64,000 bases of DNA, from NCBI RefSeq assembly GCF_000621585.1, contig NZ_JHXY01000012.1:1-64000 (forward strand), written 5' to 3'. The position numbers and the translations under genes were made by a program. The stretch's first letter is position 1. Each line of letters opens with the position of its first letter. The DNA is from [Eubacterium] cellulosolvens LD2006. Its GTDB lineage: Bacteria; Bacillota; Clostridia; Lachnospirales; Lachnospiraceae. The notes beneath the pieces were generated by a model. That model ran no database searches, was not told the DNA's origin, and saw only the letters and a list, made by a program, of their open reading frames with translations. Shown here piece by piece: positions 1-7,843 of this stretch.

Positions 1-217
1 CTTCTTCCTTCTGTTCTTTGTTGTAGGCGGCTTTCTTTTTCTTGTGTTCGTCTACTTTTTCCGAGATATATTCCTCCGCCGCCGAAGCTGTGCGGACAGT
101 GAGATCTTTGGCCTTCTGAATGGCTTCGTTCGAGTCACAACCTGCAAGACAGGCGCTCAAAAGAAGAGCAGAAGACAAAAGAATCGGAAGTATCTTATGG
201 GAGTGTCTGTTTTTCAT
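1..217 (-). CDS. Lipoprotein, N-terminal part (cut by window start)
   Basis: Reading on the minus strand from an ATG at 217 gives about 72 residues running off the window. The first 25 residues are a lipoprotein signal: basic start (MKNRHSHK), a hydrophobic run with LLLSAC and a second possible lipobox LAGC shortly after, then a highly charged Lys/Glu-rich stretch (VDEHKKKKAAYNKEQKEE) that is probably helical. A GAGGTG ribosome binding site lies about 6 bases before the ATG. It is therefore an exported, lipid-anchored protein of unknown function. It lies downstream of the transglutaminase operon, but a terminator and about 220 non-coding bases separate them, so it is probably transcribed on its own. 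Confidence 0.75.
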   Translation of the reverse strand, partial: MKNRHSHKILPILLSSALLLSACLAGCDSNEAIQKAKDLTVRTASAAEEYISEKVDEHKKKKAAYNKEQKEE

Positions 218-404
218 GTTCACCTCGAGATGTTTGTATTTTGCCGTAAACCGCTTTGTGAAATATTGGAGTCCAAGGGCGGTCCGTCTTTTCTGTTATA
301 GAATATTCTTTCGGATTTTATAATATAAAGCAATGTACGGGACGGAATCATTGTAAGCGGCCAGACTCATACAGAAGTCACAGAGGGGTGTCGGTGATCA
401 AAAC

Positions 405-437
405 AACCTGCGAGCCCGGCATCCCGCGCAGGGGTTT
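405..437 (-). terminator. Terminator after the transglutaminase operon
   Basis: AACCTGCG (405-412) pairs with CGCAGG-TT (427-437) across a GC-rich loop, just past the stop codon at 441. On the minus strand the hairpin is followed by GTTTTG. Confidence 0.6.
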
Positions 438-440
438 CTT

Positions 441-2819
441 TTAGAACAGATAGGAACGGATGCGAAGCAGCAGGTAGCGTACGCGACCCTCCTGTTTTCG
501 GATCTGTTCCCAGATCATTTTCCGGTTGTCCTCGGCAAGCGTTACCATGGACGGATCGACGGCGCAGTCGCCGTAGAAGACGCTCTCCATCCGAAGCGTG
601 TAGGCGACGGCTTCTTCCGGCATCTGATCCGCGATGCGTGTTCGGAATTCCTGCAGGGTTTCTCCAGGTTCTATGGTGAAACCGGCGTATCGCAGGAGTT
701 TCTCGTTTCTTTTGCAGGCGACGCGGAAGCGGTCGCCGTCGGCCATTTTTCGATAGCGCTGTCCGGAAAGCAATCGGCAGAAGATGCCGACAAGGATCAG
801 GAGTACAAAGCCGTAAATGAGCGGCAGAAGAATCCGTTTCTTCAGAAGGGAAGTCTGTTTCTTTCCCGTATTCCGGGTGGATGAGATCGTTGTCACTCCG
901 CCGTCCGGATGACTGACATAGGGGTTCTGCCCGTAGTAGTTCTTTCCGTCGTTCTCCTTCTTTTCCGAAGAGGTATCCCAGTAACTTGCATTCTTGTGTC
1001 CCGGTGTGGGCTCAAAGGAAAGCCAGCCGAGTCCTTCGATATAGGCCTCCGGCCAGGCGTGCGCCATATTTGACGTGACGATGGTCTCTCCGGAGCCGGA
1101 TCGTTTGACGTAGTAGCCCTGCACAAATCTGGCCGGAATCCCAAGGGATCTGGCCATCAGTACAAAGGCTGTGGCGTAATGAATACAATAGCCCTCCTGT
1201 TTTTCGAAGAGGAAGTAGTCCAGGTAGTCCGCTTCGGATTTCACTTCCTCCGGTATCTCGCCGGGAGAGAGGGTGTATTTCATCGATGACAGAATTTTTT
1301 CCAGACGCAGAAGCTTCTCGTAGTCGCTGGTCAACCCCTCGGTCTCTTCGGAGAGATAAGACCGGGTGCGCTCGGAGACTTCTGTCTTGGGCAGGTAGTT
1401 CTTCCGAAGGATTTCCCCGTAGGTTTCCTTCGAATCCTCAGCGGAAAGAGAGGTTTCCGAATCGGCGGCGGATTCGTTCTCTGAAGATGTGGCTGTTATT
1501 GCCACGGAATCTATCCCGGATTCGCCCGCATTCTTCTCAGAGGAGGAAAGCGGCTGCTCCTGTGTTGACTGTATTTGTGTACCGGTTTCATCCAACTTCG
1601 TCTCAGAGGAAGTTTCCGGCGAGGGTGTGGATGAACGCTCGCGGTTGGACAGTTCACTGATCAGCTGCCGGAATTCCTTCGAGTCCTGATTCAGCCGGTA
1701 ATAGGAGACGTAGTAGCGGGTACTTCTGCCGAGCTGTTTCGAGGAGAGGATCTCGGAGCCGGTGTTCTCGAATTTCAGATTCTCCGGCACCGTGTGATAA
1801 GCTGTGCCGTCGAGGGGGACGAAGAGATACTTCGTGCGGAAATCGAGATAGGTGATTTTCAGCTCGCTCTTGCGGAGGTAGTCGTCGATATCCTCGACAT
1901 CTGCCGCCGTGATCCGGATCAGCTTTTCCTGCAGTTCTTCCTGTTGCTGCGCGGCATCGGTATCCACGGTACTTTTCCATTCGTGGCCGTCGAAGCGGTC
2001 GAAGGTTTTTCCTTTGAGATAGACCCGGTTTCCGGAGTAGACGCCGAAGTCCACAGACATGACTTCCTTGCTTCCGGATTTCAGAACCTTGCCAAGGAAA
2101 CTGGTCTTTTCGGAAAAACCGACACGGCCGTCATAGTCATCGCCGCCGGTGAAGGCGTTCTCGATCCGTGCGACGAAGTCCACAGCCTGCTGCCAGATCT
2201 TCACCGTGAAACTCCAGTCAAAGGGCTTTTCCGAATTCGGAAAAACCATGACCAGCATACAGGTGAGGATCAGGAAGGGCGCGATGGAAACCAGATGACG
2301 CTGACCGGAAATGTCGCCGCTTTTTTTCCAGCGGAGCTGTATTTCCTCGGATATGCCGGCCAGCAGAGGAACCAGACACAGGGCGAAAATTGCCTTGTGA
2401 ATTTCAATCTTAAAGTACAACAACATCAGCAGTCCGGCGAGAATTCCGACAAGCAGGATCCGCCGAAGAATTTGGCTTCGTGTCATGAGCCGGACAAGAA
2501 CGAAGACACCGACAGCTGCGACAAGGAGCAGGAAAACCCATGTGTGGCTCTGGATGTAGGGGAGCCTCTCGCTGCGCGGGAGGAAGAGAATCCTGCACAC
2601 ACCCACCAGAGCCGTCAGCAGGAGCGGGATGAAGCGGAAATGGTTGTCACAGTGTCTGGCCCAGAGGCATTCGAGCAGGATGATAACTGCCGGGACGTAG
2701 GACAGGAGCTTCTGATCCGGCACGGAGGTGTAGCGGATCAGAAAGAAAACCGCAACGAGACAGAGCGGCAGCATATAGATGCTGTCGTAGAAGATGTTGA
2801 TTCTGGATGATTTTGACAT
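441..2819 (-). CDS. Membrane-anchored transglutaminase-like protein (TgpA type)
   Basis: A 792-residue protein. The N-terminal ~210 residues hold about six to seven membrane segments. An extracytoplasmic region follows, with a Ser/Glu-rich low-complexity linker around residues 395-475, then a transglutaminase-like core, one more membrane helix (ILLPLIYGFVLLILVGIF) and a ~100-residue cytoplasmic tail. The catalytic Cys is C545 (EGYCIHYA) and His is H587 (AHAWPEAY). The third position, 16 residues after His as in TgpA, is Glu603 (FEPTPG) rather than the Asp of TgpA. It is the last gene of a MoxR / DUF58 / transglutaminase operon, starting 4 bases after the DUF58 stop. This trio is widespread; its substrate is generally unknown, with peptide cross-linking or cleavage at the cell surface inferred. 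A terminator follows directly. Confidence 0.88.
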   Translation of the reverse strand: MSKSSRINIFYDSIYMLPLCLVAVFFLIRYTSVPDQKLLSYVPAVIILLECLWARHCDNHFRFIPLLLTALVGVCRILFLPRSERLPYIQSHTWVFLLLVAAVGVFVLVRLMTRSQILRRILLVGILAGLLMLLYFKIEIHKAIFALCLVPLLAGISEEIQLRWKKSGDISGQRHLVSIAPFLILTCMLVMVFPNSEKPFDWSFTVKIWQQAVDFVARIENAFTGGDDYDGRVGFSEKTSFLGKVLKSGSKEVMSVDFGVYSGNRVYLKGKTFDRFDGHEWKSTVDTDAAQQQEELQEKLIRITAADVEDIDDYLRKSELKITYLDFRTKYLFVPLDGTAYHTVPENLKFENTGSEILSSKQLGRSTRYYVSYYRLNQDSKEFRQLISELSNRERSSTPSPETSSETKLDETGTQIQSTQEQPLSSSEKNAGESGIDSVAITATSSENESAADSETSLSAEDSKETYGEILRKNYLPKTEVSERTRSYLSEETEGLTSDYEKLLRLEKILSSMKYTLSPGEIPEEVKSEADYLDYFLFEKQEGYCIHYATAFVLMARSLGIPARFVQGYYVKRSGSGETIVTSNMAHAWPEAYIEGLGWLSFEPTPGHKNASYWDTSSEKKENDGKNYYGQNPYVSHPDGGVTTISSTRNTGKKQTSLLKKRILLPLIYGFVLLILVGIFCRLLSGQRYRKMADGDRFRVACKRNEKLLRYAGFTIEPGETLQEFRTRIADQMPEEAVAYTLRMESVFYGDCAVDPSMVTLAEDNRKMIWEQIRKQEGRVRYLLLRIRSYLF

Positions 2820-2823
2820 AGAT

Positions 2824-3993
2824 TCAGAGCACCTCCCTTAAATCCCGATGCGGATCGATGGCAGTCACGGATACGTGCGCCAGTCCCCTCGCGTTGACTC
2901 TGGAGCCGTCTTTGGTGATGACATAGACGCACACGGACACGTCATTTTCGTTCATGAGCTGACAGAATCGGATGGTCTCCTCGGTCCAGTCCTGAACGAT
3001 CAGAATGACGAGACGGGAGGAGAGAATTTCTCTGTTTCCCGCTGCCAGATCAAAGAGGAGATTCTCCCCGGCGTCTTCCTCAAAGGTTATTCCCGAGATC
3101 TTTTCGTAGTAATCATCGAAGGCATCCAGCGCGGAGCATCGGATTTCAGTGAGATCCCGCTGCATATACATTGTCCGGTAAGGAAGATTCTTCTTTGTCA
3201 GATACAGGGAGAGGGTGAGCACCGTTTCCAGTACTTTGTTCTCCATCGGCAGGTAGACAAAAGGATCCGTACTCACGCGGAAGGTTCCGAACAGGATGCT
3301 GATTCCCTCCTGCTCCTCGCCGATTTTTTTGCGGACGAAGAGACTGCCGCTGCGGGCACTGATTTTCCAGTTGATCTGACGGATGTCATCGCCGGTCTCG
3401 TAGGGACGAACCAGTACGTCCATGGAGGTATCCTGAAATTCTTTCTCGGTGGTTGTGGCTGCCGCGATATCAATGGATTGAATCTGCTCCGGATCGAAGT
3501 AATCCGGACGCACGGTTGCCTTGATCGGCTCTTTGTTGAAGTAGGACAGACGGAAAAGCCGGAAATAATCCTGCACTTCGATCCGCTTGATACCGACTTC
3601 GTATTCGCCCCGGTATCGGCAGATGATCTCGGTCTGTTTCTTCATGCCGAATTTCGGCGGCAGCTCATACTCGATGTTGTCGTCGAGGCCTGTGATGGAT
3701 GAGAAGGATGAGTAGAAGCACACCCGAATTCCCACATAGGCAAACGGCGAGTCGTTGACGAGTGATAAATAAAAAGGGACTTTGCGGTTCGCAACGACCC
3801 ACTTGGAATCAATCTCCTGATAGATCTTGAAGGTAAAAATGACGCAGACCAGATAACACAGACTGACTACGGGCATCAGAGTAAGCACGGCAAACAGGCC
3901 GTAGCTCACAACCCCGCCGTAGAACGTGATGCCGACGACGGATAGGATCCAGGCAGACAGATAGATGAGCCGGTTTCTCCAAATAGCATTCAT
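2824..3993 (-). CDS. DUF58 family protein
   Basis: A 389-residue protein with two N-terminal membrane segments (residues ~10-60) and a cytoplasmic region containing the DUF58 core, recognisable by VRPYETGDDIRQINWK followed by SLFVRKK (residues ~190-215). The C-terminal half resembles a von Willebrand A fold in which metal-site residues are degenerate. DUF58 proteins pair with MoxR ATPases, probably as their client or adaptor. The gene sits between the two other members of the usual trio with 4-base gaps on each side, so the three are almost certainly co-transcribed and translationally coupled. The precise role is unknown. Confidence 0.88.
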   Translation of the reverse strand: MNAIWRNRLIYLSAWILSVVGITFYGGVVSYGLFAVLTLMPVVSLCYLVCVIFTFKIYQEIDSKWVVANRKVPFYLSLVNDSPFAYVGIRVCFYSSFSSITGLDDNIEYELPPKFGMKKQTEIICRYRGEYEVGIKRIEVQDYFRLFRLSYFNKEPIKATVRPDYFDPEQIQSIDIAAATTTEKEFQDTSMDVLVRPYETGDDIRQINWKISARSGSLFVRKKIGEEQEGISILFGTFRVSTDPFVYLPMENKVLETVLTLSLYLTKKNLPYRTMYMQRDLTEIRCSALDAFDDYYEKISGITFEEDAGENLLFDLAAGNREILSSRLVILIVQDWTEETIRFCQLMNENDVSVCVYVITKDGSRVNARGLAHVSVTAIDPHRDLREVL

Positions 3994-3997
3994 AGGT

Positions 3998-4921
3998 TTA
4001 CGACTCCATCGGAATTCTGGCCTTCAGAATCAGGGCCGAGAGGAGACGGTCTACTTTTTCTCCACGGATTCTCGCCTCGGAGGAGAGGGTGAGTCTGTGG
4101 TGAAGGACATTGCCGGCAACGGCCTTTACGTCGTCCGGTTTGACATAGTCCCTGCCGCTGATCATCGCTTTTCCGCGGGCCGCAGAGATCAGGCTGAGGA
4201 AGGCGCGGGGGCTGGCGCCTGTGACAAAGTCTCCGGACTCTCTCGTCAGTTCGATGATCTCCCGGACATATCGGAGGAGGTTGTCATTTACGCGCACATT
4301 TTTGACCTCTTCACGGAGTTTCAGAATGTCCTCTGCCCGAAAAACCGGCTCCACGGGTTTGTCCATTTTTCCGTCCAGAAAATTCCGTGCCATGCGGCAC
4401 TCTGCCTCGGCATCAGGATAGCCGATGGAAAGCCGCATCATGAAACGGTCAACCTGTGCCTCCGGAAGGGGATAGGTTCCCATGTATTCCACGGGATTCT
4501 GGGTGGCGATTACGATGAACGGCTGCGGAAGCACGTAGACGTTTCCGTCAACGGTCACCTGTCCTTCCGCCATTGCCTCCAGAAGGCTGGCCTGTGTCTT
4601 CGGGGAGGTGCGGTTGATCTCATCTGCCAGAAGGATCTGATGCATGACCGAGCCCTGGCGATAGGAGAATTCTCCGGTTTTCATATTGTAGATGCTGGTT
4701 CCGATGACATCTCCCGGCATGGTGTCCGGCGTGAACTGGATGCGGCCGAAATCGCAGTCCACAAGAGCTGCCAGAGTACGCACAAGTGTCGTTTTTCCGA
4801 CACCCGGCACATCCTCCAGAAGCACATGCCCCCCGGAAATCAGACAGATCAGCACGTTCTCAACGACATCCTCTTTTCCGACAAAAATCTCGGATATATG
4901 TCCTTTTAATTTTTCGATCAT
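3998..4921 (-). CDS. MoxR family AAA+ ATPase
   Basis: A 307-residue AAA+ ATPase from the ATG at 4921. That ATG has GAGGGG 7 bases upstream; a TTG 18 bases earlier lacks a site and is less likely. Walker A is DVPGVGKTT (residues ~38-46), Walker B is LLADEINR, sensor 1 lies in ATQNPVEYMGTYPLPEAQ and the arginine-finger region is DRFMMRL, all typical of MoxR. MoxR proteins act as chaperone-like ATPases that assemble or activate partner proteins. The first gene of the operon with DUF58 and transglutaminase genes, it is transcribed from the AT-rich region at 4940-5000. Confidence 0.92.
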   Translation of the reverse strand: MIEKLKGHISEIFVGKEDVVENVLICLISGGHVLLEDVPGVGKTTLVRTLAALVDCDFGRIQFTPDTMPGDVIGTSIYNMKTGEFSYRQGSVMHQILLADEINRTSPKTQASLLEAMAEGQVTVDGNVYVLPQPFIVIATQNPVEYMGTYPLPEAQVDRFMMRLSIGYPDAEAECRMARNFLDGKMDKPVEPVFRAEDILKLREEVKNVRVNDNLLRYVREIIELTRESGDFVTGASPRAFLSLISAARGKAMISGRDYVKPDDVKAVAGNVLHHRLTLSSEARIRGEKVDRLLSALILKARIPMES

Positions 4922-4939
4922 AGTCAACCCCTCATGCAA

Positions 4940-5021
4940 TACATGTTAGTATTTGTTATAATTTAATTATTCATATATTTGTTCATAATGCAATACTTTT
5001 AAAAAATATGGAGGTTATTAT
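4940..5021. promoter_or_regulatory. Divergent promoter region
   Basis: An AT-rich 82-base gap between the divergent MoxR operon and the small plus-strand gene. TATAAT at 4957-4962 reads on the plus strand. The same stretch on the minus strand offers TATAAC. No convincing -35 was seen for either. Confidence 0.4.
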
Positions 5022-5204
5022 ATGTTAGATGAAATCTGGTATTACGTTGTAGACAGTATTGATGGTGATTACGCCAATCTGAAGCGGACGGATCTTGCGT
5101 CAGAGGAAGTGATGCTGGTGGCAAGAGCACTTCTTCCACCGGAGATCAATGTTGGTACACATTTGAAGTATGAAATGATGCAGTACACAATTATCGACAG
5201 GTAG
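5022..5204 (+). CDS. Small protein, DUF3006-like
   Basis: A 60-residue acidic protein after a good GGAGG site. The start, YYVVDSIDGDYANL, and the later ARALLPPEINVGTHL resemble the DUF3006 pattern (V-D-R-I-E-G-D-x-A-V-L-E ... L-P-x-x-x-x-x-G-D). The match is by eye and loose. No function is known for that family. It stands alone between the MoxR operon and asnB and has its own promoter-like TATAAT. Confidence 0.6.
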   Translation: MLDEIWYYVVDSIDGDYANLKRTDLASEEVMLVARALLPPEINVGTHLKYEMMQYTIIDR

Positions 5205-5346
5205 GCTGCTGCATTCGTTAGAAATAATGTTAAACGACTTAAAATATTCCTTCGAAAAATATTCCCTTATATCTGGCAACTGAATGGATAAAGTCAGCAG
5301 AATAGTCGGTTGGAAGACCGAAAGAGGGATTCCTTCACAAAAAGAA

Positions 5347-5395
5347 TCAGAGCCCCGGCTGCCGTTTATGGCAGTCAGGGCTCTGACATTTTTGG
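5347..5395. terminator. Bidirectional terminator, mainly for asnB
   Basis: TCAGAGCCC (5347-5355) pairs with GGGCTCTGA (5378-5386), with an inner GCTGCC/GGCAGT stem. T-rich tracts follow on both strands, so it can end asnB (minus) and the small plus-strand gene. Confidence 0.8.
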
Positions 5396-5407
5396 AAGAT
5401 CTGAAAT

Positions 5408-7009
5408 TCAGACTCCACTTGCTCCGTAGTTGGAGAGCACGCGGGCGGAAGGATCATTTACCTCCGCAAGTCCTTCCCAGCTCTTGTTCGGCATCCAGAA
5501 ATCCGGAATCAGCTGAGCCTGCTCCGGATAGTATTTCTCAAAGATCTCACGGAAGAGCAGAGACTCTTTGGTAAACGGCTGCGCATGGCTGTATTTCTTT
5601 CTCTTCTCCTCGAATTCCTCATCGGTGTAGCAGGACTCCGCGTACTCGATGATGTCGTTTCGAAGGGAATGTCCGACCGCGTCGGAGAAGGCCGCCTTTT
5701 CACGCATCAGAATGCTGTGGGGGATCAGCGCGTCTGCCTCGAAGGCGTGACGGAGAAGGTATTTTCCGATGCCGTAGGTGTTCAGCTTTTTCTCCGGATC
5801 CAGGTGCATGACATAGTCTACGAACTCCAGATCGCCGAAGGGCACACGGGCCTCCAGGGAGTTCACGGAGATGCAGCGGTCCGCACGGAGAACGTCGTAG
5901 ACGTTGATCTCGTGGATTCTCTTCTCTGCTTCTTTCTGAAAAGCGTCCGCGCTCGGCGCGAAGTCTGTGTACTTGTAACCGAAGAGCTCGTCAGAGATCT
6001 CGCCGGTCAGAACGACACGGATGTCGGTGTTCTCGTGGATCCACTTGCAGAGCAGGTACATGCCGACAGAGGCACGAACCGTGGTGATGTCGTAGGTTCC
6101 GAGAGCCTCAATGACAGGGTCGAGAGCGGCTATAACATCATCTCTGGTGATGATTACTTCATGATGGTTGGAGTGGATGTACTCGGCAACCTCACGGGCA
6201 TATTTGAGATCGATGGCGTCGATGTCCATACCGATGGCAAAAGTCTCCAGCGGCTTGTCGAGCATTTTTGCTGCTGCACCGCAGACGAGGGAGGAGTCCA
6301 GACCTCCGGAGAGGAGGAAGCCGACCGGCGCGTCCGCATCCATGCGTTTCTCGATTCCCTTCAGAAGCTTGTCGTGGATGTTTGCCGCGATGGCGTCCAT
6401 CTCGTCGGTGGTGTTGTAATAGCTCACCTTTGCCGGATCGTGGTAGGTGTGGAATTCACCGTCTTTGTAGTAGCATCCCGGAGGGAACGGATAGATCTTG
6501 TCGCATACGCCCACGATGTTTTTCGGTTCCGAAGCAAAAACGATCACTTCGTTTTTGCCATATCCGTAATACAGCGGGCGGATACCGATCGGATCTCTGG
6601 CTGCGATATATTCGTCTGTGTCCGCGTCGTAGATGACGAGGGCATACTCCGCGTCGAGCATTCCGAACATCTCACATCCGTGCTCCTTGTACAGAGGAAG
6701 AAGGATCTCACAGTCGCTGTCGGACTTGAAGGTGTATCCCTTCTTTATAAGTTCCTCCTTCAGCGGGCGGAATCCGTAGATCTCACCGTTGCATACTACA
6801 TAGCTTCCTTTATATTCGAAGGGCTGCATTCCTTCCGGTGTCAGGCCCATGATCGCAAGTCGATTGAATCCGAGGTATCCATTATTATTATTATTATTCA
6901 TATTGACGATGCGGGAATCATCCGGTCCCCTGGAGATCGTCTTCTCCAACATGGCTTTAAATTCGTCGTAAGTAGCTCCTTTTCCGCAATAGCCTAAAAT
7001 ACTGCACAT
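5408..7009 (-). CDS. asnB: Asparagine synthase B (glutamine-hydrolysing)
   Basis: A 533-residue enzyme that makes asparagine from aspartate, ATP and glutamine. The catalytic Cys2 of the class II glutamine amidotransferase domain follows the start Met (MCSILGYCGKG). The domain continues through RGPDDS and NGEIYGF. The synthetase domain begins near residue 225 with the pyrophosphate loop LSGGLDSSL. Length fits the AsnB family. A run of six asparagines (residues ~37-42), encoded by an ATT triplet repeat on the plus strand at 6881-6898, lies between RIVN and GYLGF in the amidotransferase domain. The start has AGAGG upstream. It is divergent from glnN across an 834-base repeat-filled gap and is ended by the strong hairpin at 5347-5386. 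Confidence 0.95.
   Translation of the reverse strand: MCSILGYCGKGATYDEFKAMLEKTISRGPDDSRIVNMNNNNNNGYLGFNRLAIMGLTPEGMQPFEYKGSYVVCNGEIYGFRPLKEELIKKGYTFKSDSDCEILLPLYKEHGCEMFGMLDAEYALVIYDADTDEYIAARDPIGIRPLYYGYGKNEVIVFASEPKNIVGVCDKIYPFPPGCYYKDGEFHTYHDPAKVSYYNTTDEMDAIAANIHDKLLKGIEKRMDADAPVGFLLSGGLDSSLVCGAAAKMLDKPLETFAIGMDIDAIDLKYAREVAEYIHSNHHEVIITRDDVIAALDPVIEALGTYDITTVRASVGMYLLCKWIHENTDIRVVLTGEISDELFGYKYTDFAPSADAFQKEAEKRIHEINVYDVLRADRCISVNSLEARVPFGDLEFVDYVMHLDPEKKLNTYGIGKYLLRHAFEADALIPHSILMREKAAFSDAVGHSLRNDIIEYAESCYTDEEFEEKRKKYSHAQPFTKESLLFREIFEKYYPEQAQLIPDFWMPNKSWEGLAEVNDPSARVLSNYGASGV
6881..6898. repeat. ATT triplet repeat inside asnB
   Basis: Six ATT units on the plus strand encode six Asn residues in AsnB. 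Changes in unit number would stay in frame. Confidence 0.9.
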
Positions 7010-7038
7010 AAACTGATACCTCTCTTATATATTGTAGT

Positions 7039-7140
7039 GTTGTTTTGCGACAGGAAAGCGTCGTGCATTCCTGTCACAGAATGTTCGCAGGCGCACACTC
7101 GCGTGATCATCAGTAGATCAGCAGATGCTTCGCATCAGCG
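7039..7140 (+). repeat. Dispersed palindromic repeat, copy 1
   Basis: GACAGGAA and TTCCTGTC form the stem, followed by the shared tail GCGCACACTCGCGTGA and TGATC...GCAGATGCTTCGCATC. The same tail follows copy 4 at 7711-7760. Confidence 0.6.
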
Positions 7141-7184
7141 GTTGGCGCGGGAGTGTCACAGGCGGCATTCTATTTTATAGTGAT

Positions 7185-7260
7185 GTTTTGCGTCACGGAA
7201 AATCCGGAGGAATTTCTTATAACAGAACAAAGTCCGCAAGCGGACTTCGACTCCCCCATC
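7185..7260 (+). repeat. Dispersed palindromic repeat, copy 2, with 18-bp palindrome
   Basis: A degenerate member (CGGAAAATCC...GGAATTTCTTATAACAGAAC) running into the palindrome AAGTCCGCAAGCGGACTT at 7230-7247 and a CCCCTCA-rich tail also seen near 45850. Confidence 0.5.
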
Positions 7261-7322
7261 CCCTCAATCCTGAGGGGAGCGCAGCAGGACTTTGGCGCGC
7301 GAGCAGAATCGCGAAGCGATCT

Positions 7323-7400
7323 TCCCATCTGCGAGCTGCGCATCCCGCGGAGCGTTTTGTCTCATAGGGAATGCGAAGCAATTTCCTATGAGACAAAAAA
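7323..7400 (-). repeat. Dispersed palindromic repeat, copy 3 (inverted)
   Basis: The core stem TTTTGTCTCATAGG / CCTATGAGACAAAA is a perfect 14-bp pair. It is preceded by a 34-base block (CATCTGCGAGCTGCGCATCC...) that recurs exactly at 31005-31038. Confidence 0.75.
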
Positions 7401-7609
7401 GCGACAAAGACGCAGTCTGATTCCGCAGGTGGAAACAACCGACATCTTTGTCGCATATAATCACTATGTATGCAGAATAGAGTAAACCTAATAGATATCA
7501 ATGTCAACCGGTTTCAGCTACTTTTTTCATGCTCAAAAACAGGGGAGGCGGCATACTTAAATATAAGCATTTACAGCTTTCCCCGCCCTATGATAAAACA
7601 CCATTAAGC

Positions 7610-7658
7610 AAAGGCGCTTTGAGAAACGGGTAAATCCCGGGCATCTCGAAGTGCCTTT
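7610..7658 (+). terminator. Terminator-like hairpin upstream of glnN
   Basis: AAAGGCGCTTTGAGA (7610-7624) pairs over 15 bases, with two wobbles, with TCTCGAAGTGCCTTT (7644-7658), followed by TT. No gene precedes it on this strand, so it may end a short untranslated transcript or act in the glnN leader. Confidence 0.5.
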
Positions 7659-7760
7659 TTGTGTTATAGGAAATTCCTCCGGAATTTCTATAACACAAAA
7701 CGCTCCGCGGGATGCGCACTCGCGTGACGTTGATGATCAGTAGATGCTTCGCATCCAGGC
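7656..7760 (+). repeat. Dispersed palindromic repeat, copy 4
   Basis: The best-preserved copy: TGTGTTATAGGAAATTCC, a short loop, GGAATTTCTATAACACA (one-base bulge), then AAAACGCTCCGCGGGATGCG and CACTCGCGTGA. Confidence 0.75.
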
Positions 7761-7843
7761 ACGGTTCGCATTCGCGGCCGGCGGTGGAATGTCGCAACAG
7801 ACATTCATTATATATTCAATTATGAGTCAGGAGGTTATGAGAT

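Larger units (their letters stand above)
7010..7843. other. Intergenic region between asnB and glnN, packed with palindromic repeats
   Basis: An 834-base stretch with no credible gene. It holds four copies of the dispersed palindromic repeat (listed separately), a GCGACAAAGA/TCTTTGTCGC inverted repeat at 7401-7454 and a terminator-like hairpin at 7610-7658. The short reading frames across it have no ribosome binding sites and are built from the repeats. The promoters of asnB (TACAAT near 7035 on the minus strand) and glnN must lie at its ends. Confidence 0.7.

Noticed and set aside
5585-6997. 470-codon open frame antisense to asnB
   Set aside because: It mirrors a well-supported asnB gene, has no family motif and no ribosome binding site; a codon-bias shadow.
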